Source: Desmodus rotundus (taxonomy: Eukaryota > Chordata > Mammalia > Chiroptera > Phyllostomidae). Taken from it: a stretch of DNA of 64,000 nucleotides. A program made the translations under genes and the position numbers. Shown piece by piece: positions 46,831 through 58,898 of the stretch. Under the pieces are notes generated by a model. That model searched no databases. It was not told the DNA's origin and saw nothing but the letters and a program-made list of their open reading frames with translations. The stretch is taken from contig NC_071397.1 of the NCBI RefSeq assembly GCF_022682495.2, positions 14,599,082 through 14,663,081 of the forward strand, read 5' to 3'. Positions within the stretch are counted from its first letter, which is position 1. Each line of letters begins with the position of its first letter.

Positions 46831-48639
46831 TTGAAGGCATAATCCAATGCAAGTCAGTCAGATATAAGTCAACTTGCATAAAGCAATTATAACCAAGCTA
46901 GGAGATGCAAGTGTATCGGTTGTGATGAATTTCTCTCAAAATGCTTTTAGTGTCTGCGGCCTCCCGTGATGAGGTTTGGTATGTGAGGAAGAGAATATTA
47001 AGATGGTCCTGGCGGTGATGTAAATGAGAGGTGACAGAAAGCACAGGGTGTGCCAGCTGGTCTTACTCCATTTGACTTCATGCAGACGTCTGAACAATGC
47101 AAAGTGCCCCACAGCACATCCTCCTTTTAATAGAATCCAATGTACTAATTCCTTCCCCAAATTAGACTCACCCCAAGAATAAATCTCTAAATACAATTTA
47201 AAGCTACAAGTGAAGACTAGCGTAGGGATGATATACTTCACCGTTGACGTCATACTTTAACTTATTTATTTAACCTAAGAATAGCGGTACTGTGTGCAAC
47301 ACATGAGAACAACATAACAGAGGATGGCTTTAGTTCTATGACAAAAGATTCCTTAAAAGATCTGATATCTAAGTGTGTGGCAAAATCACACAAACACAAC
47401 TTACTAGAAATGAAATGTTCATTGTAAACAATACTACATAAGCAGTTATGTGATTTTTTTCAAGTGGTTTTACTTTGCTACATGAACACATTCTTCTTCA
47501 ACTTTAGACATAGGTCAATGAATATCTAGAAACTTAGTTAAATAATACTCTATGTATTCAGTAATTTTAATTGTTTTATAAAGACTTAGACATATGAAAA
47601 TTTACTTAAAATCTGTCTTTTCAAAATTGACATGTTTTAGAATCAAGTACAAATAATATTCCTCACCAAAAGATGGTGGTAACAGAATGACAGTGGGTGA
47701 GGAGGAAGTGAATAAATACACACATTTGGGGGTTTGGTGGACAGTGGAGGAGTAAAGAGCTGCTACTCCATTTCAATTCACTCTCAACTGCTTTGCAAAG
47801 AAAGTGCAATTTTAGAAGGAGTTTAAGGAAAATATTAAATAATTTTGAAAAGTGAAACATACTGGTCAAGTTTTACTATTCATATGTGCTTTAGCAAACT
47901 AAGTCAAACATGTATTTTTATGCTACTAGATTAAGTTACTAGATCTAGATCCATCAAATGTGCAAGTATTATATTAATCTTTCTTTTTTCTTGTCTTAAT
48001 ATTTAGAAAGTTTGCATATCTAATAGCATTTAATATAATCACTTCATGAGGAATTTGATGACATGGGTGTATGTGTACATAATGTACACACGAATATTTA
48101 AAGTTATGAGCAGATGACCGTTCTCTTTTACATAAAATTTATACAGAAAACACCCCAAGTGTTTACTGCAATAATCAATAAACCTAACTTAATCATTTCA
48201 CATATTTTATGAATAAGTCACCATTGTTTTATAATGCATGTCAGGAAAATAATATATTCATCAGGTAAATTTTTGGTCAAAATGGAAAAGAAAGAAAGTC
48301 CCATTATTTTTATATCTATAGATAAGACATTTTCCCCTCATAAATTAGGACTGGTCTCAACAAATAACTAACTGATACTGATGACTTTAAAGAATGACCT
48401 TTTGTTACTTCTTGAATGCTACAACCATGATTTGCCTACGCTTGATTGGCTTGTGTCTTACAGCCCTATATTGCAAGCTGAAACCCATTAACCTAGAGGT
48501 ATAAGTGAATCCAGCTTACCTTGCACATTCGTTAGGGATTTGCAAGCACTTAAAATGTTTTCTAGTTTCTGATTGAGACATACGGTCAGGATGGTTAAAT
48601 ATTTATACTCACATTGAAAATTCTCCAAACTAAAATTAT
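46831..48639. other. Unassigned DNA; contains a CRE-like palindrome
   Basis: No gene or named repeat. A full TGACGTCA palindrome lies at 47245-47252. Confidence 0.4.
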
Positions 48640-48960
48640 TTCCATCTATCTCCCACTAATATATACAGACTTCAGGCCCTTGAAGATCCATGTGTACCTT
48701 AGTGGCCCAGAAATCTTCCCTGAGAAGCCTTTGGATTCCTCCACAGAGTGGAGGGATGATCTTCGATTCACCATGTGTTCGGTCTCACTCCCAGTCTTAT
48801 GTTAGAGATGTCAACACAGCCTTGCACTTCGTGGGTTATCCGAGCGTATTGTTCCTCTTTGAGTCAGCCACATAGATGTTCTGTAGGCTAAATTCTTCTC
48901 AGACAGTGTAATCTCAAACTCTCACCTCCTAACTGGGATCCTAAGTGTCACAGCAATAAA
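48640..48960 (+). mobile_element. L2 LINE 3' region
   Basis: 'gtgtaccttagtggcccaga', 'aatcttccctgagaagcctt' and 'tggattcctccacagagtgg' resemble the L2 segment before the tail; 'cacagcaataaatggtattt' may be its end. The middle is diverged. Confidence 0.5.
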
Positions 48961-49026
48961 TGGTATTTATTGTGAGGGTCTTAAATTATGTGTAGTCTTC
49001 CTTTTAAATAGTCTACACTTTTTTCT

Positions 49027-49275
49027 TTGATTAATAATAACTGAAGTTTTGTGCCAAACTTTACGCATATCAACTAATTTAATTCTCAGAAAAACAAACA
49101 AACAAAAACTGAGCTGGACTATGTAATTACCCCTACTTAATCAAACTACTACACCAAACCAGAGAGGTAATCTATAGCCACATAGTCACATAGCCAGGTA
49201 GTGGCAAAGTTGAATTCCAAACCTTGGCAGTTTGTTTCCAGAGCCCTGTGCTCTTAACCGTTACATTGTATCATG
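49027..49275 (-). mobile_element. MIR SINE, antisense
   Basis: 'aataactgaagttttgtgcc', 'caactaatttaattctcaga', 'tagccacatagtcacatagc', 'caggtagtggcaaagttgaa' and 'agccctgtgctcttaaccg' match antisense MIR. A short (CAAA)n lies inside at 49095-49108. Confidence 0.78.
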
Positions 49276-50335
49276 AACACCCAGCCATGCACTTGTTACC
49301 AGAATATATGGGCTCATAAAACTGTGCCTTTATTTAGCTTCGTTTTTGCATCAAGACACCGTTTGTACTGAGGCCATCCTAAGAAGCAGCCTTATGAAAC
49401 TCACCATTGGATTTATTGAAAAATATTGCTCTGAACATAGTTCACTCATCACACCATGTACCCTTTTTAAAAATTTATTTTATCATGTGAATACCACTAA
49501 TCTCATTCTCATAACTAATTGTGTTTACTCCTTCAATCCAGCCCCTGGAAAACTCCAAACCCATTTTTTGTTTCATCTCTATCCCTCCTCTTCATCATCT
49601 TTGAATTTGTGTACTGACCCTACCTACTAATGAGCCTTATTTCCCTACAGTTATTTCCCTTGTTCTATTATTTGTGCCTCTTTACCTAAGTTCAAATGCA
49701 TTTGAATAGCAAGCAGGAAAACACATTATAATTATTACTAATAGATTCACTGAAGGTGGAAATGTTCATTTATTTGTGTGGACACAATTGAGTGATTCTC
49801 TAAAAAGAAATGCACTATTCCAGTGAGTATGAAGTGTTACCAACACTTGCGTTTGGTCACCAAATGTTCTAGGATCAGTGAACTTCAGGTCATTGCTCAC
49901 TGCACTTCACCTCGGGGTTCATAGCCCCCCAGATCTCCTCTTCTTCACTAGAGCATTTGGAAGACCAGGCTTGCATTCAAAAGGTGAAGGGAAATGGAGA
50001 AATTTGAAAGTCCATCTCTATCTGGCCTGGAAAGGAATGGTAGAGAACAGAGTCCCTTCCCCTTCCGAGACTGTAGTTGTAGGAAGGAGGTTTGGAAGCC
50101 CAGAGATGAAAGAAAAGGATGAAATTCTGGTTTCTAACTTATAATTCATAATAAATAAATTCTGAAACAAGCCATCCAGTCTGGGCCCTACTGCAGTCAA
50201 CCGGATTACATAATTTAAGAGAAATAAGTAAAAAATGCCCATCCCAATACTGGAGATTCTTTTCAAATAATAAGAAACTACATAATTCTGTCAACTAAGA
50301 TAATTAGCTTTCAAAAAACTGCTGAGATTAACGGA
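49276..50335. other. Unassigned DNA
   Basis: No gene or named repeat found; several short frames without domains. Confidence 0.4.
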
Positions 50336-50339
50336 GAGG

Positions 50340-50760
50340 ATCAGAGTTTTCAGTGAAAGAATGAGAGGAATGAGGGGGAAATTTGTGAGTATGGGACACC
50401 TCAGAGAAATACCAGGGTAAGTGACAACTTAAACGAGGGGATTTGATGTGGGAGAAAAATACTGAGTGCAATTCTGAACACATTGAGGTTGTGGTGCCTT
50501 GGGAACATGTGTATAAAGAGACTGTGGTAACTATTTGATAACATGGTCAGAAACTCCAAAGAAAGACCTGCAAATAGGTTTAGAAACAGTTTACGAATTT
50601 GCAGTCAAGGCAGGGACAGAGAGCATCTAGGAGAGAAAGGGCGTTTACTGAGAAGCGAAGGAATGTAGGGAATAGAGAAGAGGCATTCACAAGGGCAACT
50701 GAGGTGAACTGGCCCAGAAGCGAGCAGGAAGCAGGGAAAGGTTTGTCACAGAAGTGAAGC
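50340..50760 (-). repeat. Possible ancient mammalian LINE-class repeat
   Basis: 'ctgaacacattgaggttgtg', 'ggtgccttgggaacatg' and the block around 'gcagtcaaggcagggacaga' resemble an old, dispersed mammalian repeat. Tentative, by texture and a few motifs only. Confidence 0.3.
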
Positions 50761-51057
50761 ACCAGTGTGTGCCAGCTGTGACCTGGCCTCATTCTACCTG
50801 GACTTTCAACACTATGTAAATAATGCTCTACTAGGAACACCTGCAGGGCACTGTGGGGCCGGTCAGCTGTGGGAAGCGGTGTTGTCTAAAAACCTTCCAG
50901 AAAGGGAAAATACCCGGAGAGAAGGCATACCAGTAAACTTACTGTGCAGAGAATTGCTTCGTTGGAGATAAAAAGTGAGGGAAAGCAGAAAGTGACGAAT
51001 GAGTTTTTCCACTTAACAAACATAAAAGTTGGCGTGGCTCGGGCCCTGTCCTGAGGT

Positions 51058-51237
51058 TCTCCCACAGACCAATGTTGAATCTTCCCAACAGTCCCTGGTG
51101 TGGCTTTTACAGAAGAGAAAATGGAGTTTACAAGAGAATAGGTCAATTGCAGATGCCCCACCACCAGCCAGGGGCAGAATGGCTCTTCACACCCAGTTGG
51201 CCTAGCTCCAGAGTTGCTGTTCTTAACCACCATCCCC
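51058..51237 (-). mobile_element. MIR SINE, antisense
   Basis: 'aatcttcccaacagtccctg', 'acagaagagaaaatggagtt', 'ctccagagttgctgttctta' and 'accaccatcccc' follow antisense MIR. Confidence 0.65.
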
Positions 51238-51379
51238 TCACACCCGCCATGGAGAGAGAGGGAGAGAGCCGTGATGGTGAGGGGCAAGAGAGTGACTTGT
51301 GAAGGAGGTATTTGGTGTAGAGGGTAATGCCAGGGGGCTAGTGGGAGCAGTTCCAGTGCTACATGGATTTAAGGCCCAC

Positions 51380-51635
51380 TCTTGGGTTGTGTGGCATTAT
51401 ATAGACTTCTACAGCATCCAGTGTGTCCCTGAGAAGCCCTTTAATCCCCAGATCACTTCACCGTTGGACCTCAATTTCTCTACCAATAAAATTACTGTCA
51501 ACAGGCTGCCCATTACTTTCCCCACAGGGACCTTGGGCGGACTCATGAAGCACCATCTAGGAAAGTTCCCTGGCCCCTTAGAGATGAGCATTATTATTAT
51601 CCCTGATATTGTTATGCCAGTATTATGCTAATAAC
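51380..51635 (+). mobile_element. Possible MIR, diverged
   Basis: 'ttggacctcaatttctctac' and 'caataaaattactgtcaa' resemble the MIR motif for 'hisgh' post-core sequence; the rest is too diverged for a firm call. Confidence 0.35.
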
Positions 51636-51714
51636 GATTTTCTAGCTTCAGGCCAAAGAGGAATTTGTGTGTTTATTTAAACCTCAACTAAAATGAGAAC
51701 TTATTATTTCTTCA

Positions 51715-52380
51715 TATCCTGCTTGGAGTATATGCGCAATGACCCAGTGATTCCATCTCTGGGAAGGTATCCAAAGAAACCCAAAATACTAATTTGAAAA
51801 AATATATGCACTCCTATGTTCATTGCAGCATTATTTACAATCGCCAAGATTTGGAAGCAGCCCCAGTGTCCATCAGTAGATGAGTGGATAAAAAAAGCCG
51901 GAATACAATTACACAATGGAATACTACTGGGCCATAAAAAAGAAGGAAATTATATTTGCGATAGCATGGATGGACCTGGAGAGTATCATGCTAACTGAAA
52001 TAAGCCAGTCAGAGAAAAATACCATATGATTTCACTTATATGCAGATTCTAATGAATGATATACTTACAAACAAAATAGAAAGACTCAGATACAAAGAAG
52101 AGACTAACAGCTCTCATAGGAGAGGGAGTTTGGGGGACTCAGTGAAAAATGTGAAGGGATTGAGGGTAAAAACTCATAGACACAGACATCAATATGGTGA
52201 TTACCAGGAGCAAAGTGTGTGGGGGTAGGTGGAGTAGGGCAAGGGGGGGGGGTAAATGGTGGTAGAAAGACTTGACTTTGGGTGGTAAGTGCATGATGCA
52301 GGGTGCAGGTGATGTGTTACAGAGTTCGTTGTACAACTGAAACCTGTATGGTCTTATTTAAAATGTTTTAAAGTGAATGT
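51715..52380 (+). mobile_element. 5'-truncated L1 3' end, sense
   Basis: Sense L1 order: 'cagtgattccatctctggga', 'ttcattgcagcattatttac', 'caatggaatactactgggcc', 'agcatggatggacctggaga', 'gaaataagccagtcagagaa', 'taccatatgatttcacttat', then a 3' UTR with a G-rich tract near 52225-52250 and 'tgtacaactgaaacctgtat'. The ORF2 frame is broken. A G run sits at 52242-52250. Confidence 0.88.
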
Positions 52381-52635
52381 CACGTTAACTATATAAGTAA
52401 AGGAGGCATTTCATTGCTCTTCAAGCAGTAATGATTACATGATTACTGGTTTTTCTCTATCTGAAATTACCACTCTGAATGTGCTCACTTACCGATGCAG
52501 TTATTTTGTAGCCTTTCGGCTGCCATTTGAAATGCTTGGCTTTAGTCGGGTGTTGTCAACATTGTGTTTGTCCATCTTGAAATAATTCTCTTTCCAAATA
52601 CGGAAAATCTTATCAAAGAGACAGTGCCCAGTCCA

Positions 52636-53000
52636 TATACAGGGTCCGGCAGAAGTAATGCCTGTGTGAGTGTGGTTGGCAGGGTAATAATATGGGTGTT
52701 ATCATTCATAGTTTTAATGTGAACATTTCACCTAAAATGTCATATGGTGTGCTTGAGTGTGACTTTGTTACATTACAGAGTTAAATGATTATGATTTTGT
52801 AATAAAAGATTTTGTAACAAAAAGGGGGTTATTTGTGCCACACCATGTCTAACTTTCATTGGAACCTGGTGATATTTGCATGCACAATAGTAAGACCAAA
52901 AAGCCACTGAGTGACTGGGAACGGGGTGGCTGACTGCGGTCAGACTGGTAACCATTTTAGACCGGGGTGCAACCCCTTGTTGGTAGTTAATAGAGAGAAC
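52636..53000 (+). mobile_element. Candidate mariner-like DNA transposon fragment
   Basis: The start 'acagggtccggcagaagtaa' has the look of a Tc1/mariner terminal repeat, and the next 300 bp has a mixed, non-LINE texture. No inverted partner end and no transposase motif were found in the window, so the call rests on the terminal motif alone. Confidence 0.35.
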
Positions 53001-53251
53001 TAAGCAGGACACTGTCAGATCTCACACTCTGGGACCTCAGCAGCTGACTAATGAACTTTCAGGGAGAGATGCTCTCTTACATAAAGTCAGTGTCAAATAA
53101 ACCAAAATACACTTCATAAATCATGTGAAGTCAGGATTCTGCCATTTCCCATAGCCTGACAAAAATCCCGTGATGGACATCAGCCATCTGTCCTGAATGG
53201 AGGAGAAACAAGGACACCCCAGGACAAAATCGTCAGGTGTTAAAACCTGTT

Positions 53252-53255
<4 letters not shown>

Positions 53256-53296
<41 letters not shown>
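53256..53296. repeat. (CT)n microsatellite
   Basis: About 20 uninterrupted CT units, not inside a recognised SINE. Confidence 0.95.
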
Positions 53297-53298
<2 letters not shown>

Positions 53299-54496
53299 CA
53301 CACCCTCCAGTCTCGTGTTTCTCAACCCTTGGCATTTCTTCTTGATAAAAATGACTAGTCCTAACTCCCTTCTCAGCATCTATACTGTGAATAACCTGAT
53401 AACCTGGCATCTAGAGATTGACAGACCCAGTTAAATTTTGACGAAAATCAATTCAAACCTCAGTGATATCTCAGCTTCCACTTAAGCCCCCTCATGAAAT
53501 CTCTCTGTGTAACACATGCACACACACACATACATACGTACCTTAATGGTATTTTTTCTAGGTATTATCAAAGAAATAGAAGTCTCGGGAAGCTGAGTGC
53601 AGAAGTCTATGGAAGCAGGAGTGCCATCTTTGACTTTAAGGGCCCCACCATGGGAAATGTGATAGACGGTTTTGGGGTAACAAAGGGGGGTGACTTAGAG
53701 ATCTGCCCACATAGAGAAGGAGACGTGTTCTCCCAGGATTCCTGTCCAGCTTCCTGCAGCTGAGGGGTAACAGGGTATCAGGAATTACTAAGGACAGAGA
53801 GTCTATTTTATTCATTTGCCATTCCCTCTATTAGAACCACATCCTACCTTATCCATAGCTGGGGGCATGCTTCCTCCCAGCAGCTCTTCTTTTTCATAAA
53901 AGAAGGGCTTCCCTCCCCCGTCGCACCAACTCTGACCCCGATCCTTAGTCAACGTTCTTGGGTATGAGTGCTTTTAATCTTATGTACTTGACATGTTGCT
54001 GTTTGTGTTTTGGGACCCGAACTCCCTTTCTCTAATAATAAGAAACACATCCTAATGATTTCCACGTTTCATTACTACCCATTTAAAGGAAGTTTATGAT
54101 AAGAAAGAGTATCCTAAAGGAGTATTGTCTTGCTGAATAGGAGTAATATAACGATACCCCCATTATTATATTTATTCAGCTGTTGTATCTAGCTCTGTGG
54201 TGGGCACCAAAATAGACAGAAGGCCAGGTTCATTTCCTTAAAATAGTTTTAAGAGGCTCCTCAGTCCGCCGCGCATGACACACAATGGTGTGTTAGTTAT
54301 CTTCAGCGGCACGCTCCATTACAGAGACAGAGGAAACATGCTACATTATACTTAGAAACAAACAACAACAAAAGTCAAATTGCATCTGCTTTTGTCTAAA
54401 ATCTCCTAATGATACCACCCCAAGCAGGGTATATCTTTCATTACCTGAGTAATTGCCACTGTAGGTCTCTGAATATTTAACCGTGTTTAAACAATT

Positions 54497-54550
54497 GGGA
54501 TAAAATGCAATACGGATAAAATGCAACACTTGGGACAAAATGCAAAATGC
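54497..54550. repeat. Short tandem repeat, three units of about 18 bp
   Basis: Units begin gggataaaatgcaatac, ggataaaatgcaacactt and gggacaaaatgcaaaatgc. The shared core is GGAYAAAATGCAA. Confidence 0.85.
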
Positions 54551-56561
54551 AGAATCCACATTTAGGTATAATCCTGTGAGTCTTTTTTATGACAAACAGG
54601 GTGTTAGAGCCCTCTGTACCCACCCCATGCTCTCCCACAGCCACCGAACGGGAAGTCAGACTATAACGCTACATTTCATGGGCATACTAACTTCTTTTTA
54701 ATACTGATGTTAAAAATATGAAAGCAGAAATCTTTTTTCAAGGTCTTGCCTATGTAAGGTGACATTGTTAACTACTCTAATTCTTAGCTGGTGAAGTACT
54801 ATCACTTAGGGTAGACATTTTTATAGGTCTTTGCATACCTTCTAAGCACACATAGCTCTTATGAATGTTTAATTTTGGGTTTTGTGCAAAGAAAATCTCC
54901 TTTAAATAATTTTTAAATGTATGCCATGGATTCCTGGGACCGTGTGCCTGGGGATACGTAGAAATGTGATAATAGAGTAGGCAGTGATAGCTAAAGTTTT
55001 GCTTTAAGGATGGAAGTTGTGGAGACTAAAAAGAACCTTATTTGGACAATATATATACTTTAAAATCCTTGTCCTTATTACATACTTTCTATCTGATTCC
55101 AAACACCTGTGCACAAAACAAAATGTTTATCCAAGTACCTGGATGTGCTTGAAATGGATCTTTAGAATTATTTAATATAGTTGAATGTCAAGTTATAAAA
55201 TATCAGTATATGTCTGGAAAACATCTGCCTCTTTTGGCCTTTTAAAGAATGTGTTTGTGCTGACTTCTACGTGCTGCCTCTCTTCCCACTCTCTTCTTCT
55301 TTCTCGTTTCCTTCTTTTCCATCCACCTGAGAAAAATCATACTGCTTTCTGACGGCTGACTTAAGGACACTGACCCAGCTTTGACCACAGGGCATGGAGC
55401 TCCATGGAACTAATCAGAGCAAGTTTCTTACCTAGGGCTGTGTGCTGTCACAGAAAAAGCGAACCTATAGAAAAGCTGCAGAGCAAAGAGCAGGAGGCAT
55501 TGCTTCTGTGGACCGTGGCTTCTGAGTGACTGATCTGTACCGAGTGTGGGGCACTCCCAGCAGTGTGGAATGAAAAGTAAAAGGGACCAGAAAGGGGCAG
55601 AGGCCGCACTCAATTGCACACAAATACCTGGCAGTGAGCGGGTTTATGTTACGGTTGTACCCTCTGAATGTCCACACGTCAGCGATGAAACAGAACCGGA
55701 GTGTGCAGGTCCCCACTTCCCAGACAATGATTCGAACCCATTACGGCAGGCTGGAACACCTCTCTGGAAATTCACAATTTCACTCCTGTGCGCATATATG
55801 ACACCAGGTTGTTGTAAACTAAAATGCAGTGGTGATTTGTCAGAGTTTACCACCTTCTTACCTACTGCAAGATGAAAAGGGATAAAGTGGTGTTTTCTCC
55901 AAAATAGGCAGGGACTCAAAATGCCGGCAAGCCTCAGGAAGCAAATTAACAATAAATTGCTATAGAATCATTCCTTTGGGATTATCAGATACCCTTTCTA
56001 GTCAGGTTTTATTAATTATAAGTATAAAGATTAAAAATAATAACTTGCCACCTGGGTGCAGGTAGGTTCTTGATATTCAGTGACCTATTTGAATGTTATT
56101 TTTAAAGTAATGTAGGTCTTTTTACTTCTGCTACATACTCTTCCTGAGTTAAAATCCTTAGTTAAAATGAGGATTTTCATTTTGATATGTAAGTTCTTTT
56201 CTATGTGGATTACTTTACTTCCTTTGCCAACTTTTTTGTCATTGTATACATTTTATAAAGAAGATGTTTCATATCAAGGTGCTTGTATAGCATTCAATAG
56301 AAATCTTTATTAAAATCATCTAGCTATTCAAATTGTGTTTAGTACCAATTCATAATTTTAACAAGAGCCTCATTCTAAATGCAGCTCTATTTAGAGTCCT
56401 ACAATTTCAAAACATCCCTAATACCCCAGGGGTGACTAAATTCAGCTCAAGTCTTGTTTTCATTTAGAAATTTCCACTCTGAAGGGGAAAGCCCATGATT
56501 GCTGGTAACACTTCTCCCCTCAAGCACCATTATAAATTCCTTATATTAGTGTAATACATTA

Positions 56562-56663
56562 CACATTAATTCACTCATTCAACATTAGAGATACATTTGT
56601 TACCGACTGCAATAAGAACTTCCCGAGCCCCTGGAAGGACAAAGATGATTAAGGCATGGTCCT
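56562..56663 (-). mobile_element. L2 LINE, antisense, left part
   Basis: 'tcactcattcaacattagag' and 'caaagatgattaaggcatgg' followed by 'tccttcagg' are the antisense L2 tail. It is split from its continuation at about 56946 by an L1-type tail and a SINE. Confidence 0.5.
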
Positions 56664-56750
56664 TCAGGGGGCGGGCTGGGTGGAGGGGGCAAGGGGGGAA
56701 ATTGGGACAACTGTAATAAGATAAAGAAGAATAAAAAACACAAGACACAG
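56664..56750 (+). mobile_element. Very short L1/HAL1 3' tail
   Basis: 'gggtggagggggcaagggg' and 'aaattgggacaactgtaata' plus an A-rich end match the tail of the HAL1 copies at 26.1 and 29.8 kb. Only about 80 bp was inserted. Confidence 0.7.
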
Positions 56751-56755
56751 TCCCT

Positions 56756-56945
56756 GCCCTGGCCAGGTGGCTCTGTTAGTTGGACATTGTCTCATGAACC
56801 AAGAGGTTGCACATACCTAGGTTGTGGGTTCTCTCCCAGTCAAGGCGAATACAAAAGCCAACTGATCAATCAATATTTCTCTATCACGTTGATCTCTCTC
56901 TCTCTCTCTCTCTCTCCCTCCCTCCCTTCCCCTCCTTCTATTCAC
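56756..56945 (+). mobile_element. Ves-type SINE
   Basis: 'ctggccaggtggctctgtta' head, a 'gttgcacatacctag' region, 'gttgtgggttctctcccag' B box, 'caatcaatatttctctatca' and a long CT run (about 56893-56930). It lies within the antisense L2, immediately after the short L1-type tail. Confidence 0.82.
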
Positions 56946-57110
56946 CTCTCAAGGAACTCACAATCCAGTAGATGCCAGTAGCAACTGCTATGCAATAGAA
57001 TGGATGCTATGATGCGATATACAACTTTAAGTAATAGCATGCAAAGGGTAGTGCTATAACAAAGACAGAAAGGATCAGGTCTTCATGACTGGGAATACAC
57101 AAGGACATCA
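56946..57110 (-). mobile_element. L2 LINE, antisense, right part
   Basis: 'ctcaaggaactcacaatcca' resumes the antisense L2 text cut at 56663. The following 150 bp is diverged but compatible. Confidence 0.45.
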
Positions 57111-58465
57111 TATTGTTCAGAGTAGATTCTTAAGAGAGGAGATATGAATTACATGGAAGACCTGTTATCCATTGATATGGTGTCATCCAAATCATTGAAG
57201 ACCAAAGAAAACTCTAAAAGTAACTTTAGACTTTTTTCCTCAGTAGTTTATAAAGACCTTTTTGGAATTTCATGTCCAGTCCTAGGTTCCTGCCTTAAGA
57301 TCTTAAATTATTTCTTTATATTAGTTTCTTTCTCACCGACTTTCCTGTTTGTGAAAATAATTGTCAGAGTCAGTTGTAGAAACTATTCCTCGATAAACTT
57401 GGGGCGAAAATCTTGTGCTCACCTTAGATTAGGCGTGCTCCTTTCAAAATGATTTAGATCGGCAGGCTTTCTTTTTCTATTTTTGTTTGTCCTATCAAAG
57501 GAGCGGTTCTTTAACACTCAATCACCTGGAAATATTCAAGTATGTGTGTGTTGGGAAGGTGATATCCTAGAAAAATAGAATGAGGAATAGGGGAATGAAG
57601 GACGTAAATTGTTTATATGAAGAATGGTGGCAAAACAAAATTGAAAAAAGATTAAAAGTTCTTTATTTAACCTGAGTGGTTTAAGATTTTATGATAGGGA
57701 ACATGATGATGTAATCTGTAAATTTCAAAAAAATCTTTGGATTTTTCATCTCAATGCGTATGAGATTAAGAGAAGTGATCAACTTTTGAAATGGAAATGT
57801 CACTTAATCCAGTATTCTCACTTAAAAAATGTAAAATCTGAGGCCAAGATTTACAAAATATGCTAGAAGAGTTGAGCCAGATCTGTGTGGGATGAGACCC
57901 ATCTCTCAACTTTTAGTAGAGTTAGCCTTCCCTTGCTCATTTTGTCCATGGTGCTGGAACTCATGGACAAAAGGACCAGAGGTATATGGATGCCCTATTT
58001 TTATATCATCTGCAAAAAGGCCCCAGAGAAAACTACTTGGCCCCATAGAGACCTCTTACTACCCTATAGTTACCCTTTTTAATAGAGAAGGTATGAGGTT
58101 GGTGTAGGGAGCACATCACCCTATTGGTCTCAAGAATTAAGTAACTGGTCTCAGGATCCAAGTAGCTGAGCTTAGGTGCCAGCACTTTAGGGTAGTCCTG
58201 AGAAATGATGGCTTCTAATACCCAGCTAGTGTGGGGACCTCTGGTCCCATAAGAAGTTAAATTGGGTGTAACCTCCCCTCTGGGAGATAAAGGGCCCTCC
58301 AGTCCCAGTAGCTCATCAAGAGACAATGTAGAGGGAACTCACTGGACAATGTAACTGGCCTTCCACAAAAGGAACGTTGAATGAATAAAAGATTTTCAAG
58401 AATCCTCTGCCTGTACAGATTTGAATGAACTAATCATCACAATTATCAGGTTTTGGTGCGAGATG
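57111..58465. other. Unassigned DNA
   Basis: No gene recognised. 57880-58370 has a somewhat LTR-like texture, but no termini were found, so it is not called. Confidence 0.4.
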
Positions 58466-58467
58466 TT

Positions 58468-58642
58468 GCATGTGTTAGTGCTTTAGATGTATGTAACTTT
58501 TAATTCCCACATCTCCCCTGCCTGAATGCAGATGTTATTTTCTCCACACTACAAAGTAGAAAACTGAAGTAATTTTCCCAAAGATTATTAGTGATGGAAC
58601 TGAAATTTAAATTCAGATCAATGTTCTTTCCACATATTCTTT
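58468..58642 (-). mobile_element. MIR SINE, antisense
   Basis: 'tgttagtgctttagatgtat', 'ttaattcccacatctcccct', 'aagtagaaaactgaagtaat' and 'agattattagtgatggaact' follow antisense MIR. Confidence 0.72.
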
Positions 58643-58749
58643 CTACAAATGTTCTTTCCAAATGCTATTGATTGCATTACATAATTATGTTATTTAACCT
58701 ATGAAATATAATTATAGAATCTCAAAATATTAGCACTGAAGACCCATGC

Positions 58750-58898
58750 TTCATAACCTGTAATGTGCATATGAACTATGTAAGTACAGATTGGGATGCA
58801 AGTTCTGGTTCAACAGATTTTGGTTGGGGCCTGGGTCTGCATTTCTAATAGGATCCCAGGTCAAGCTGCTGCTGCCGGTTCAACAATCAGACTTAAAG
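58750..58898 (+). mobile_element. MER5A-type hAT MITE, partial
   Basis: 'taatgtgcatatgaact', 'tggttcaacagattttggtt', 'ggggcctgggtctgcatttc', 'taataggatcccagg' and 'aagctgctgctgccggt' follow MER5A in sense; the termini are worn. Confidence 0.72.

Larger units (their letters stand above)
53001..56560. other. Unassigned DNA with microsatellites and a minisatellite
   Basis: No gene recognised. It includes a (CT)n run at 53256-53296, a short CA/CATA patch near 53516-53540, a three-unit tandem at 54497-54550, and a higher-GC block at 55250-55900 with frames of about 100 codons on both strands but no known domain. A hAT-like start ('gtgtttctcaacccttggca') near 53314 is too short to call. Confidence 0.4.

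Noticed and set aside
50886..51287. 133-codon minus-strand open frame
   Set aside because: It overlaps an antisense MIR and unassigned DNA and shows no known motif.
55546..55875. Frames of about 100 codons on both strands in a higher-GC block
   Set aside because: I looked for an exon or processed pseudogene, but no protein family, splice signals or poly-A supported one.
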